In this document: positions 1-18,681 of the stretch, piece after piece
Layout: each line of letters begins with the position of its first letter
How positions within the stretch are numbered: position 1 is the first letter of the stretch
NCBI RefSeq assembly: GCF_964340395.1
Contig: NC_135549.1
Span: 29,090,095-29,154,094 of the forward strand
Source of the DNA: Glandiceps talaboti
Lineage: Eukaryota > Hemichordata > Enteropneusta > Spengelidae
DNA length: 64,000 bases
Reading direction: 5' to 3'
Notes under the pieces: model-generated
The model's database searches: none
Seen by the model: the letters and a program-made list of their open reading frames with translations, nothing else
Told to the model about the DNA's origin: nothing
Position numbers and translations under genes: made by a program

Positions 1-781
1 AACTGGAAATGTGTTTGTGAAGTGAACCTTTATGTAAAGTGGCCATAAAACTGTTCTTATCAAATGATGGAATGTAATACAAGTCTTTATATTTCCATAA
101 TGCTGTGCCAAGTTGTTATTTTTCCAATTCATTTGGTTACCTTCCCTGTTTGTAACAGGTTCCTTTCGTCAACGGTCTGATGTCAGCATTTTGTAGTAGT
201 AGCTCATGCATTCAGAAAATGTATCAATGTTTGACTTTGATAAGACTTTGTTGAATCATACATGCCTATTACAGTAAGTTCAAAACAGAAATACATGGGA
301 AATAAGAACTATTATGAAAAAAAATAGTTACTGTGGGTTTATAAGGTACTCAGATTGACTTTCTTTATCTAGAAAAAAATGAATTTGTTTAATCATTAAC
401 GCTTGTCCCTCCACCCTTCTCTCACAAGGTTGAAATAGGGATATTAAGAACATATGATTACAGTAACAGTAGATGTCACTAGAGCAACTACATTACAAAG
501 TTACCTAGTGTCATAGATTTAATCTCTGGATTGTCATACTTAGTTCCTAAACATTTACAAAAAGGTACATGAATCGATTGAAATCCAAGAACACCAACCA
601 TATAATCTTCCACCTGTTTAAGTAGTCTACTGTCAGGTGACACCATGGGGCATGTGACTCACATCATTATGCTGAGGAGGTCTTAGTGATTTGAAAGAAA
701 GCTATGTTGCTGCTCCAAACTAGATTCAGAAAAAAAAGGGTCACTTTATTTCAACTAAATTGTTATAAATTTTCATTTCAG

Positions 782-2389
782 GGTGGAGTTAACAAAATGT
801 ATCATGGTGTGAAGGATTATGCTCCGGACCATCCCAGGGTTCATCTGGAAATGGAGGCTGGAGACACCGTGTTCTTCCATCCACTGCTTATCCATGGATC
901 TGGCACCAACAGAACTACAGGTTTCAGAAAGGTGTGGAACTTATAGATTTATCTTGCAATATGCATGTTAGTGTTAAAAGGTTCAATGGTCAAAGTTCAA
1001 AGTTCAAGAGTCAGTCATTGGTTGTTGCATGATAAGTTGTAAAGTAGGAGGCTCTCATATATCTAAAACTGTACAGACTGTTGTCAATATAGTTTTGAAA
1101 AACCGAGAGGACTTACTGAATTTTGCCATAGATGGATGATGGGCGAAGGATACTATAACCTGCACATATAGTAGTTAGTATGTTAGGAGTTGTCACCAAG
1201 TAGTTGTGGTGAACATCAGATGTCAACCACTAAGCAGTATGAAAACAAAAGGGGTAAAGTTTTTGAACTATATGCCACAGAGGGCAGTATTTATCTAAAA
1301 GTTGAATCACAAAGTTTTCATTAAACTTTGTTGCTCCTTTCAGGCAATCTCTTGTCACTATGCCAGTGCAGATTGTCATTACATTGATATCAGTGGTACA
1401 TCTCAAGATATCATTGCCAAGGAAGTAGAAGGAATTGCTAAGAAATATCTTGGACCAGATGCTCAGATTACTTTCCAGGTATTGTATTATTTCATTGTTT
1501 ACCTCAAAAAAAGGAGAACTGTGTTCAATATCTGATGAAAAAAAAATAACAAAAAGAATTATACAGGAATAGAATTGTCTCTCCATGGACAGATTGAAGG
1601 TTTTGTATTGATGGGTCCATCATCACTATTGAAAGACAACTTTGTGTAAATATTGTTCTGGGTATGTTAACTTTTAGATGTAATCCTACACTCTATATGA
1701 CTATGAATTTCAAAACCTGTACTTGCAACGTAATTCTCATAGTTATCAATGAGTGTTTCACATTCAAGATGGCCACCAAAAATAGCGAAATGCATTTGAC
1801 ATCATATGTTTGTAGTCTGTAAGGTATGCCGTGATGGGCCGCCCTCCTCACACATCGGTTAACCCCTCCTAGGAGGAGGAGGCTGGTGAGGGCGGAACGA
1901 CACAACATATCTTACAGTGTACATGTGTTGGACATTGTCTTTTTTCTGTTGATGAGGAAATCTCCATTGTTTATCAAAGAATCAAGTTGACAAGAAATGA
2001 AATGAAAACAGTAACAAGAATCTCTTACAATAATGGCAAACTTTGTGTTGATATCTACTTATTTCTGTATATGTCAGTATAGTGAATGGTTTTGTAAGGT
2101 ATATATCCAACTATGTATTTTCACGTTTGCCTATGAAAAAGTATTTAAAAGTTTTGAAAATAAGGAGATATTTGAGGCAAAATTTAAACTTGACTTTGTA
2201 CCATGTGACAATTTCCAAACCATACATGCATAAGGTTGAAAGCCACTGACTTCAAAACAAACATCACCCTCTCAAGGCCATTGTTAGGCTTATCTATGAC
2301 TTTGTTTTTTTTTCATTTATGTCCAGGATCTGTGGAAGGTCCGTTCTCGTCATGTCAAGGGTGATGTCAGTACCATGGGAGCAGAGTAA
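782..2389 (+). CDS. PHYH: Phytanoyl-CoA dioxygenase paralogue A (3' part, exons 6-8)
   Basis: C-terminal part of a peroxisomal phytanoyl-CoA 2-hydroxylase, an Fe(II)/2-oxoglutarate oxygenase of phytanic acid alpha-oxidation. Coding exons: 782-931, 1344-1478 and 2327-2389 (stop TAA). All boundaries are AG/GT and phases match genes B, D and E. Exon 6 holds the distal iron histidine in [11 protein letters not shown] and the 2-oxoglutarate arginine in TTGFRK. Exon 7 reads [15 protein letters not shown], very close to vertebrate PHYH. The last exon begins [12 protein letters not shown] and has no C-terminal SKL-type PTS1. Exons 1-5, including the HxD exon, lie left of the window; 1-781 is intron 5 with nothing else recognised. 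Of the four copies this one looks closest to the vertebrate enzyme. Family assignment is firm; orthology is inference. Confidence 0.92.
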
Positions 2390-2435
2390 CATGTTATCAT
2401 GTTGACGTGTTTTGAGAACCTGGATTGCCGATGGA

Positions 2436-2441
2436 AATAAA
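2436..2441 (+). terminator. Poly(A) signal of PHYH gene A
   Basis: AATAAA lies 47 bases after the gene A stop codon, a normal distance for a cleavage signal. No cDNA evidence is available. Confidence 0.5.
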
Positions 2442-3722
2442 CTCTACACAGACCTGTCTGATGATAAATACGTACGATAAAACACAATATTCTTGATTTG
2501 TTGTAATAGCATGTAATGATAACATATTAGGATACAGCAAACTCCATGCCTTTCAATGCAACAAGAATCAGACGGATTTTGTTCCAAAATAGAATGAAAA
2601 ATGCACAGAAAATGTGACACATAGCATTCAAATAGCAAGTTTTTTTGCTATGAAAAAGTGAAAATGATACTTTTTTGGCATGTGCTAATTTTTTTTTTTC
2701 AAATTTGAAATGCAGTAGTGCTTTTACTGAAACTATCATTTACAGTTTTATATGGGTAATGAGAAATGAAAGATGGATGTTGGAAAACACATATTTGATA
2801 TTTCAATTAACTGAGATTAGCGATATCTGAGATGTGAATCATAGCCATCTCACAGCCGGTACAGATTTTCACGTCTAGAAAGTTAGTTTTTGTTTCATGT
2901 AGGATAACCCCTCGGAAATGAAAATCTTAACTTTTACTATTGCTTTGCTAAGGAAAACTTCAACCAATGCATTTGAATGAATGAATGACTGAATGAATGA
3001 ATGAATGAAATTTATTTCACCAGATAAGCTACATTTTCAAAGAAACATATGATACAAATATACAAAATGAATACAAAAGAAATACATAAGTATTATCTGA
3101 TGTGGACAATGGAAATAGTTCAGCGGAAGTAGTCATGTCCATGGACCATACAATTTTCTACAATTTTCAAATCAATAATGTGACGCAATGAACTCTCAGT
3201 AGAAAAGTATAACAAATGTACTCCAATCAAGAACAAAGTGAAGGTACACCAGAGCAGTTATTTTAGATAGATGACAAAATTATCTAAAGTTGCATCCAAG
3301 TTATTTTCCAAAATGGCCGTGGGAGAATCATTCATGATGAATTCTCTGAGAAAACAAGATGGTAAACACTCAAATTATGATACCGACATTAACATGATGC
3401 CAAAATTAACATGAACAAGCTTTCATTTTATCAAATTTCGGGGGTTCAAGCTACTTCCATTTTCAAATAAATTGTGCATCCTTCAGAAAATGATTCCCCA
3501 GTATATGAAATCCCTCAAATTTAAATAATTTCTGTTTCAGAGAAAGATTTGTTTATTATTAAAATATTATAGGTGTGTGATTATGAAGAATGTTAGAGAG
3601 ATATGGAGAGATAAATTTTAACATTTATATTGTAAAATATACATTTTTAATATACATTTGAATTATATGAATAGTGGCAGCCTCATAATGATGTTCACTA
3701 AATGTGAGGTCATTTCTAGTAA

Positions 3723-4520
3723 TGAAGATTTAATGTTATGAACCCAGAGTCTATTAACATTCAGTGTCACATAACAATGTAATGTTATGAACCCAGAGTC
3801 TATGAACATTGATTCTGACATGACAATGTAATGTTATGAACCCAGAGTCTATGAACATTCATTCTGGCGTGACAATGTAATGTTATGAACCCAGAGTCCA
3901 TGAACACTCAGTCTCACATAATAATGTAATGTTATGACCCCAGAGTCTATGAACATTCATTCTGGCATGACAATGTAATGTTATGAACCCAGAGTCTATG
4001 AACATTCATTCTGGCATGACAATGTAATGTTATGAACCCAGAGTCTATAAATATTCATTCTGGCATGACAATGTAATGTTATGACCCCAGAGTCTATGAA
4101 CATTGATTCTGGCATGACAATGTAATGTTATGAACCCAGAGTCTATAAATATTCATTCTGGCATGACAATGTAATGTTATGACCCCAGAGTCTATGAACA
4201 TTCATTCTGGCATGACAATGTAATGTTATGAACCCAGAGTCTATGAACATTCATTCTGGCGTGACAATGTAATGTTATGAACACAGAGTCTATGAACATT
4301 CATTCTGGCGTGACAATGTAATGTTATGAACACAGAGTCTATGAACATTCATTCTGGCGTGACAATGTAATGTTATGAACCCATATTCTATGAACATAGA
4401 TTCTGGCATGACAATGTAATGTTATGAACCCATAGTCTATGAACATTGATTCTGGCATGACAATGTAATGTTATGAACCCAGAGTCTATAAATATTCATT
4501 CTGGCGTGATAATGTAATGC
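3723..4520. repeat. 49-bp minisatellite, about 16 copies
   Basis: Tandem units beginning AATGTAATGTTATGAACCCA and ending TGGCATGAC repeat with a 49-bp period. Copies vary by point changes (ACC/CCC, GAACAT/AAATAT, GGCAT/GGCGT). It sits in the gap between PHYH gene A and the EGF/hevein gene. The rest of 2390-5544 shows AT-rich DNA, a short (AATG)n run near 2980-3010, and no recognisable gene. Confidence 0.9.
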
Positions 4521-4836
4521 TTTGTGATGTCGGGAATGACATGTAGTTACAATAGTTGGCTAGCCGTTGTAGTGAAGAGACAATTATGAAGTATGTACTA
4601 TCTTTTATTGCTTGGAGTGAACTTTTCAATTATCAGGGTCTATGGTCAATCTACCATTACTTTGTACTATATGCAGCTGAGAAAGTACACCGTAGGTAAA
4701 TTTATGGTGTAATATGAAATACTGGTGTGATAGGTTGTTGATTTGTCAAGTTTATAAAGGGTTTACGAAATAAAATGTTTTAATCAACCAATAAGTTTTT
4801 GTACTTTATGGATGGATAGGTGGAAGGATGTACTCT

Positions 4837-5203
4837 CAGCATTTGAACATATAAACCCCTTCCCCTTACAATGTGAACATATAAACCCCTTCCCCTTACA
4901 GTGTGAACATATAAACCCCTTCCCCTTACAATGTGAACATATAAACCCCTTCCCCTTACAATGTGAACATATAAACCCCTTCCCCTTACAATGTGAACAT
5001 ATAAACCCCTTCCCCTTACAATGTGAACATATAAACCCCTTCCCCTTACAATGTGAACATATAAACCCCTTCCCCTTACAATGTGAACATATAAACCCCT
5101 TCCCCTTACAATGTGAACATATAAACCCCTTCCCCTTACAGTGTGAACATATAAACCCCTTCCCCTTACAATGTGAACATATAAACCCCTTCCCCTTACA
5201 ATG
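4837..5203. repeat. 30-bp minisatellite, 12 near-identical copies
   Basis: Twelve head-to-tail copies of a 30-bp unit containing GAACATATAAACCCCTTCCC then CTTACAATGT; only A/G changes in ACAATG versus ACAGTG are seen. The period is divisible by three, so several frames on both strands stay open and give 10-residue repeat peptides. There is no start context, homology or splice support for coding. Near-identity suggests recent expansion. Confidence 0.92.
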
Positions 5204-5544
5204 CATTGCTTTGAAGTGTCCCGTTCCAAAGATTTTGACATATCGCAGTGTTTAATTCAAGATTGTTCTTACAAACCAAAAACTTGAGAAACTTAACGAG
5301 TGCTTGACAAATATCTTGATGAACATAACTAAAGTTACCAAAACAAAGAAAACTCAGAAATGAGAAACTATGGATATTCAGTCACACAGAAGTAAAGTAT
5401 TTGAGGAGGCAACATGTCTTCTACGAAGACTTGTTTTGTTGAGGAAATACACAAAAAATATCTTTCCATGATAATTGAAACTCGACCAGAGAACTACAGC
5501 TTGTACCTTTTGACCTAAATAAATTGACTTATCATACAGCTGGT

Positions 5545-11830
<6,286 letters not shown>

Positions 11831-11879
11831 CTTGTCGACTTTCGGTTTTTGATAAATTGTGTTAAAGTTGTCGGTATGT

Positions 11880-11886
11880 ATATATA
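11880..11886 (-). promoter_or_regulatory. Possible TATA box of the EGF/hevein gene
   Basis: On the - strand a TATATA run lies about 50 bases upstream of the initiator ATG (11830-11828). This would leave a short 5' UTR if the start codon is correct. AT-rich runs are common here, so the call is weak. Confidence 0.3.
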
Positions 11887-11974
11887 GTACAGTGTAAAGT
11901 CTAACTACTATTTAGTAGTTAGGGAGCAGTTATTATATACTGTGGGAACGGAGGGGTTGGAGGAATTTAGAGGT

Positions 11975-12275
11975 TCACTCTAAAAACCGGAGGGTTTACT
12001 TAAATCGCATTTGAAAACGCATTTGGAAACAGCCATAATAGTTTAATTGCAGCGGTGCTCAATTCCGATACAACCCTTCGGAGATTCATAAATTGTATAG
12101 AGATTTGTTGTATTTTTACATGCTTGTATTTGTTCATGTGTGTAATTCTCGTGTTTTCTTTTTAAAGGCCTACTTGTTTTAAAATGCTGTTTTTATGTAT
12201 AGCTTTTATCTGTGGGATGTTTATGAGCGTTTTTGCGTTTTTTCTCTCCAGAAATAAAGTTTTAACAATAGTAAT
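11975..12275 (+). mobile_element. Possible LINE 3' remnant
   Basis: 11975-12030 reads like the end of a non-LTR retrotransposon ORF2 (EGLLKSHLKTHLETA, similar to common SLKTHLF-type endings), followed by an AT-rich tail and AATAAA near 12253. It is short and degenerate, lying upstream of the EGF/hevein gene. The rest of 12276-12560 shows nothing recognisable. Confidence 0.35.
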
Positions 12276-12576
12276 TATAATAAATCTCTAACTATTTATT
12301 GGCAATTCCTCGACCTCCGGTCGTTGATATTATATGACTTGGTGATAGTACACATTCACAAGAAAATTGTGTTTCAACTTGAAAACATTTGAAAACATAT
12401 CTGCGAGCTTCAGTATCCATCTTTGTAATGTGTATATACGTAGTATAAGGTGTAAATAGAACGTATGCAGAGATCTAAAGAGATTATATTGTGTTCATAT
12501 GCGACAAAGGATGTCCATGAGCGTTGAAGAATATTACTGTGAGTTAAAGATAGCTAAACAGAAGGATTGCGATTCA

Positions 12577-13033
12577 CTTCGCCCCAATTTCAACTCGTCC
12601 CATTTCAACTCGCCCCAATTTCAACTCTCCCCATTTTCAACTCGCCCCAATTTTAACTCGTCCCATTTTCAACTCGCCCCAACAACACTAGTAAACGTTT
12701 ATAAATCTAAACGATACATGGACTCGAAGTACGGGGACCGAAACAATTACATGATTTTACCTACCAAGCGCAGTTGATCTGAAGCATAGCAAATGTAACA
12801 TTTCGTAGCTAGAAAATGGTGTGGGTTTTAGTGGAATACAAGATACCACAGACCCTCCAAACTGAGTACTACTAGCTTCGATTTCATATATGCACAGGTA
12901 AATTATATTGTAAAGAGTTGGGGCGAGTTGAAAATGGGGCGAGTTGAAATTGAGGCGAGTTGAAAATTGGACGAGTTGACTGAGTGGGACGAGGTGAAAT
13001 GGGACGAGTTGAAATTGGGACGAGTTGATCCGT
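12577..13033. mobile_element. Foldback-like element with repetitive inverted arms
   Basis: The left arm (12577-12685) is built of subrepeats such as TTTCAACTCGCCCCAA; the right arm (12918-13033) consists of their reverse complements (GGGGCGAGTTGAAA). A spacer of about 230 bp separates them. Arms made of tandem subrepeats resemble Foldback-type elements. No transposase and no clear target duplication are seen. Confidence 0.65.
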
Positions 13034-13199
13034 CACCAAACAGAAGAAAGTTGTGCAGTGGCTGAAATAGTGGTTGTTTCAATTTTCCTACTTGAAGAAA
13101 AATAGAATCAAAACAAATGTATAAGTAGGCTTAAAAAACTGAATGCCGTCAGGAAGGGCAAGTCTTTAGATTTTCGTTCCTACACACAATGATTGTTGG

Positions 13200-14190
13200 A
13201 ATGCAACAGAACATATGCGATTACTTATGTCTGAAGTATATATTGAACTTGAAGTATGCATTCTTCGGATACAACTGAAAATCATTAATTACGCAAATGT
13301 CTCATAAAAAACTAAAAGCTACATCAACATACTTCTCAGAACATATGTGATTAGATATGTTTGAAGTATACTTGTAACAAATTATATTGAATTTGAAGAG
13401 TGCATTTTTAAGATACAGCCTAATTACTGAAAATCATTAATTATGCAAATAAATCCGTAAAACTAAAAGCTACATCACCAACCTTTTCACAACATATGCG
13501 ATTAGTTATTTTTGAAGTATGTACCAAATTATGTAGTCTTGCTGCTAGACGTTCGGGCTTTCTTTCGATGCTATAACTATAAGCGAACGAAGTTCGCATG
13601 TGAGGGCTTGCCCGAACACGGATGTTCCATCCTCGATAGCGTTGTTCGGCTGTGTGTCGTATTTTATCGGAAGAACATCCGAGGTCTAGCTGATAGACTA
13701 CAAATTATGTTGAGTTTGCAGCATGTATTCCTAAGATATAGCGTAATTACTGAAAATCATTAAGTATGCAAATTAATCATTAAAACTAAACGTTCCATCA
13801 ATAGGTTTTATGATACATGTGCACCCTGATATTATGAATGTATGTACCAAATTATATAGAAATTGAGGCTTGCACTCTTCATATATAGCCTAATTACAGA
13901 AAATCATTAATTATGCAAATACTCATTACAACTAAAAGCTACATCAACAAGCTTATCAACGTGCCCTTTGTTTTATTTGAAGTATGTACCATATTATATT
14001 GAATTTGAAACTTGCATGCTTGAGATATAGCCTAATTACTGAAAAAACATTAATAATGCAAATGAGTCATTAAAACTACAAGCTATATCATCAAACTTTA
14101 TATGACATGCATTTTGCTATCAATGTATGTACCAAATTATATTGAATTTGAAGCGTTACCGAAAACAAGCAATTATGCAAATGAGCCATT
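13200..14190. repeat. Satellite-like array, about 140-bp unit
   Basis: About six diverged units share TGAAGTATGTACCAAATTAT, then a GAATTTGAAG..TGCAT segment, then CTGAAAATCATTAATTATGC and AAAACTAAAAGCTACATCA. The third unit is split by a MITE at 13533-13701. No gene is seen. Confidence 0.8.
13533..13701. mobile_element. MITE inserted in the satellite array
   Basis: Terminal inverted repeats GTAGTCTTGCTGCTAGAC and GTCTAGCTGATAGACTAC are flanked by a 7-bp duplication AAATTAT (13526-13532 and 13702-13708). Flanking array sequence resumes as expected for an insertion. The interior has a GCGAACGAAGTTCGC palindrome and GTTCGGGC/GCCCGAAC arms. No coding sequence. Confidence 0.78.
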
Positions 14191-14779
14191 GGATATTCGT
14201 TATGAAATATAGGGTTAATAAGTTATTGCGTCAAAGAGGCAAGAAATGTTTGCACTTGTACTCAGAAAATGAAATCTCCCGAGGTTTGAATTTGTTCAAA
14301 TCATGAGCAAAATATTTCATGATCCCTACCCCCTTTCAGACCATCAGAATTTTCATTCCCCCACCTTCATACCTCAAATTTCTTTCGCGGCCCCCAATTT
14401 TCTCCTCAGCTCCCCCCCCCCTTTCCGTAAATTCTGCTCATTCCCTAAATACCAAACGCTCTCTTCAATATTACGTTGTCTATGGCCATAGCCATACTAC
14501 GTAGAAAAAAGTGATTATCAACCGATCACCGATTCGGAAGTGAAGCTGCGTCGCGCGTGGTTAGCGCTTGGATGGTACATCGCCTGTGAATACCACATGC
14601 TATAGGCTTTTTATTTTTTGACCTTTACCAGTCATTCATCTCGTCTTTAACCGAACATCTTCGTTTTTCTATCCTCACATATTTTGTTGTTGACGCCATA
14701 CTCATTCTCAATAACTTCACTTTTCACACTAAAGTCTCGGGCTATCTCAAGCAAGTCATCGCTGATATCGACATGCAGT

Positions 14780-14995
14780 AAGGGACAGGTCAGTTTCTTC
14801 GGCATGGGAGGGGCGGTGGATTGGTAGAGGGGATTGACATGCTGTCTTTGAAAATGGCAGTGGGGGAATCATATCATGTTTTGACAATTGTGGAGGGGGG
14901 GGGGTGTCATTGTGTTTTGGGATTTTGATGGGAAAAAATTCCGTTTTTACAATGACATGACCTTGTCTGAACTGTGGTATTCTTTAATGTTAATT
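14780..14995. repeat. Dispersed G-rich repeat, also at 39350-39540
   Basis: Shares GGTCAGTTTC, GGAGGTCATTGTGTTTTGG-like and TACAATGACATGACCTTGTC-like segments with 39350-39540. Its nature is unknown; G tracts of up to ten bases lie inside. The surrounding 14190-15290 holds no recognised gene. Confidence 0.5.
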
Positions 14996-15289
14996 AATCT
15001 GGGGTGATGTTGAAACATACTAGACATATTTATATTTGACATGAAAACCAAAATAATGTAATACATTAACTGTAGTTGATAAATAAAGTTTGAGACCTGT
15101 ACAACTACAAGACACTCAAGTGTACATGACGTTGATGTATGATCATAAATTAATGCTGTCAAATATTGTTTTGTTTTTGTTTTTTGGTTATGTTGAATTG
15201 AATCTACAGTATCAGTGTACATTATTGTCTGTGTACATTATGTATATATTGATATATTGTCAGAACTGTACATAAGAACAATTGTTTTC

Positions 15290-15600
15290 AGTGTATGATC
15301 ATATTGACCAGAATAATGGAGCTTTAAAAAAAGAAAGAAAAAAAAGAAAAAAAGAAGAATACGGCATCGCCGCATCACTCTTGAATTTTCCCTTGAACGA
15401 GAAATAACTTTTTTTTCTTAGCCTAAGTTGAGATTTAACCTTAGTCATTGCAAAAGAAGAAACAAATATCACATAACTTTCTCCATAGATATATAATTCA
15501 ACTCTGCAGCTTACATATTGTAACGACAGAAATTGACCTGACCTGACGACAGAAATTGACCTGACAAAAGATAGGAATAAGTTACAGTTAACATCATGTT
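15290..15600 (+). pseudogene. 5' remnant of a second GNAT copy
   Basis: Matches 18480-18740, the region just upstream of and including the start of the GNAT gene. Shared blocks include GAATTTTCCCTTGAACGAG and ACTTTCTCCATAGATA. The counterpart of the first codons reads TTEIDLTKDRNK against MTTKIDLAKDGN, with no ATG, and homology to GNAT stops after about 12 codons. A short direct repeat (TTGACCTGACCTGACGACAG) is present. This is a duplicated, truncated, non-coding copy. Confidence 0.65.
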
Positions 15601-16065
15601 TTGAAGAAATCGGATATTGCGTGTCTTAGAAATGACGAGTTACCGGCGGACTGATAGAGCACATTACTTGGTCCCCCCCATTTGGAGTGATTGGCAAGTT
15701 CCAAAAACTATTTCAGGGGACTAGTACCAGTCACCCCACCCCCACGCACACACATACACCTGACACCTTAGTCCTGCTTGCAAACGGTGCACGGGTCTAG
15801 AGTACTGTCTAGAGTACTGACATGACGAGGGACAATTGTCAGAATCGATTCGCGAATGACTCCGTATGCAAGCAGGACTACCCATCACCATAGTCGTTTC
15901 TAATTCTGTGTATAATAGGTCAAAGAACTTTACTTATCAGATACCAAAGGTCAGTAAGCGTAGAGTGGTGCACAGAACAAAGGTGAACAAGTTATCCCAT
16001 CATTTATTGCATAGACAATCACAGTTTGGTAACAAAATGGGGGAAACCGCACTGAGAAACAACAT

Positions 16066-17107
16066 AATACATCATACAGTGTTCGCAGTATGCAGACGAC
16101 TCCAAGATCTTTAAGACAATTTTTAATGATCTAGGCTGTTTTAGACTACATATGACCTTAATAACGTTTCTGAATGGCCCAAACTGTGGCACCTCAAACT
16201 TAATTTGAAGAAATGCAATGTGATTACTTTCAGTAGGAAGAAGACTGTCATCTCTCATATTATAACTATACCATTAACGGCATCAAAACAAAATCGACCG
16301 TGTAAACCAAGTCAAAGATCTTGGCATTGCCCTCTAAACTAATTTAAGCTGGGAGTTACATATTCAGGACATCGTCAAAAAGGCTTACAAGTTAGGTGGT
16401 TTGATAAAGCGTACCTGCAAGTATTTCCCTGACAGATCTTGTATCATTAATTTATATAAATCGCTTGTACGGAGTCAACTAGAGTATTGTCCACAAGTTT
16501 GGTCACCCCATCAGAAGTATATTTAATCTCTAAAATTGAAAGAGTCCAGCATACATTTTTCAACTACCTTTATTTTGGAAAATTGTCCAATGGTAAAGGA
16601 GTATTTATAGTAATCTTTGTCAGTATTTTAGGAAATTGCTGGATGCAGTCTTTTTTATATAAATGTTTGCATGGCTCTTTTAACTCTATGTATATTGTTG
16701 CCAATGTTCCGTTTTATGTTCCCTCCAGGAATCTCCGTTCCCACTACATTTTTAAAGTGGCTCGTTTTAATTCTACTCAAAGGAAACCTAGGTTTTACAT
16801 AGGACCTTCAGTTTTATCAATACCTTGCAAAACGCTCACATATTTTCCAGTCTCAGTAATTTTAGAAAGAGTGTCCTAAATGAAGTAGTTGATTTGTGAA
16901 TTTAACGATGTTTCGGTAATATTATCTTTTCTATATTATTTTTTTTATTAGTTTTGTAAATATTATATGTATTTTAGTCTTTTCCAATTTCTGAGTGTCT
17001 GTAAATGGGGTAATCCTGTAGACATCTCAAATAAACAAACAAACAAACAAACAAACAAACAAACAAACACACACACAAGCAAGCAAGCAAGCAAGCAAAC
17101 AAACAAA

Positions 17108-17182
<75 letters not shown>

Positions 17183-17185
17183 ATG
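16066..17185 (+). mobile_element. 5'-truncated LINE with reverse transcriptase remnant
   Basis: Starts near the catalytic YADD box (QYADDSKIF, codons at 16086-16112). Frame-broken pieces follow: KLNLKKCNVITFSRKK, VKDLGIAL, an IKRTCKYFPD segment, and LYKSLVRSQLEYCPQVWSP, typical of non-LTR retrotransposon reverse transcriptases. The ORF ends near 16878. The 3' end carries AAAC, AAGC and AAAT tetranucleotide runs (17030-17185), like microsatellite tails of some LINE clades. Several stops and frameshifts make it dead. It lies inside segmental copy 1. Confidence 0.8.
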
Positions 17186-17302
17186 TAGTTATAGGGATGA
17201 ATGTCCCTTCCTTGACAAAGCTTTGCACACCTATGTAAGAATGGTGCCATCCTACAAGCTAGCTAGGTCATGTCAGGTCATGTGAGTGGACGATTCACTT
17301 AT

Positions 17303-17372
17303 ATCAGCCGAACAGAGACTGCAGGTGTTGCTGTAACACTTGAAGGATTCTCCTGTGGCACCAAGAGTTGTA
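17303..17372 (+). pseudogene. Decayed duplicate of PHYH gene B exon 1
   Basis: Sequence from GCCGAACAGAGACTGCAGG to CACCAAGAGTTGTAG matches 22925-22993. The ATG is lost, a TAA stop replaces a CAA codon (CTGTAACAC), and the U12-type donor GTATCCTTT is changed to GTAGCAAAC. It cannot act as a first coding exon in the usual way. Confidence 0.8.
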
Positions 17373-18681
17373 GCAAACTGGGTATTTAGGTTTGTAAATT
17401 GATTCCTGATCACTGCAGCATTTGTAGGGACATCATGTTTTATACCTGGTTTCTGATGATACATCATACCAAAACAGACATTAATACCCCGCTACACAAA
17501 CTTTAATACATGTATTAGCTCCGGTAGAGGACTGCTAATCCTGTACATGTCAAACACTGAGTCAACATTTTGACAGCTAAAGGGTATAAGTTTAATAATT
17601 TATCTAGTTGAACTGCTCCTATTATATACGGCATCGTTACGATTTACATCTCCACTCACAGTTTAGTTAAAGACCACGTTCACGTTGGCATCCAGACTAT
17701 TAAATAGTATACTTGACAGTGTAAAGAAGTGTCTATTTTCTGTCTCGACTTTTTAAATGGGCCCAACTTTTTCAAGACTTCATTTTGTACATGAAAAATG
17801 CCACGATCTAGCCTGCCACGTTTGACAATCAGACACAGTAGTGCCAGGCGTGAGATTTATGTAACGTTCAAGGATCGCTTATAACATGTCGTTCATGTCA
17901 GCCCCCCCCCCCCTTACGTCAACTTATCCGAGAAATAGCGGTACAAACTATTTTATGATGTCTAATGATATGGCATTGATTACTTTTATATATGTGTGTG
18001 TATGATCATATACACATCACACAGACTTGTTCACAGTTAGGGGCAAAATCAACAGTTCAATGTAGGATAAAAACATTCTCGCAAACCAGAGCTGTTATTT
18101 CTTCGATTCCGCCATACTACGGAATACCCTTTTGACGGTGCATTTTGGACGGTGCCGTAAAAAAGGCTATGGGTAAAAATAAGATAAATTCTTTTAGTTA
18201 GGCCTCAGACTAAAACCCCCACCTAACTATTGATTATGTGAAACAAATTTCAATTTTAGTCAATGTTATGAAATTCACATGACCAGCGTGAAAGGAATAG
18301 ATGTAACTGTGATTTGCAAGATAAACTCAATTGATAAGACCCCTGTATGATACTAGTAAACAATTACACTCTTTGGAAAGTTCAATTCAAACAATCAACG
18401 CCAAATATCTGATAAAAGGAGGTCGTGAAATAGATGTCATGTGTTCAATCTCAGTCGAAGTGTATACTCATGTTGATCAGTATAATGGAGCTCTTAAAAA
18501 ATGGAAAAAAGAATACCGCATCGCTGCATCACTTCTGAATTTTCCCTTGAACGAGCATCAATTTCTTTTTTATTGGCCTAAGTTGAGATTTAAAATTAGT
18601 CATAATAAACCAAATTCCCATAAACTTTCTCCATAGATACATAATTCAACTCTACAGCTTACATCGATATCCATTGTATCC

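Larger units (their letters stand above)
15600..18240. repeat. Segmental duplicate, copy 1 (of 22247-23560)
   Basis: Blocks at 15600-16065 and 17186-18240 match 22247-22740 and 22787-23560 in the same order and strand. Anchors include AAATCGGATATTGC, GGTGAACAAGTTAT, TTGACAAAGCTT, GACTGCAGGTGTTGCTG and ATGCCACGATCT. Copy 1 is interrupted by a LINE (16066-17185). The duplicated block covers exon 1 of PHYH gene B and its flanks, giving a decayed exon-1 copy here. Confidence 0.75.

Noticed and set aside
4780-5255. Long open frames on both strands of the 30-bp repeat, or a CRISPR-like array
   Set aside because: Frames are open only because the unit is divisible by three and lacks stops. There are no spacers between repeats, and this is an animal genome, so neither a repeat protein nor CRISPR is supported.
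18331-18636. 101-codon open frame upstream of GNAT
   Set aside because: The duplicate at 15290 does not conserve the frame and no domain is recognisable; probably 5' flank.
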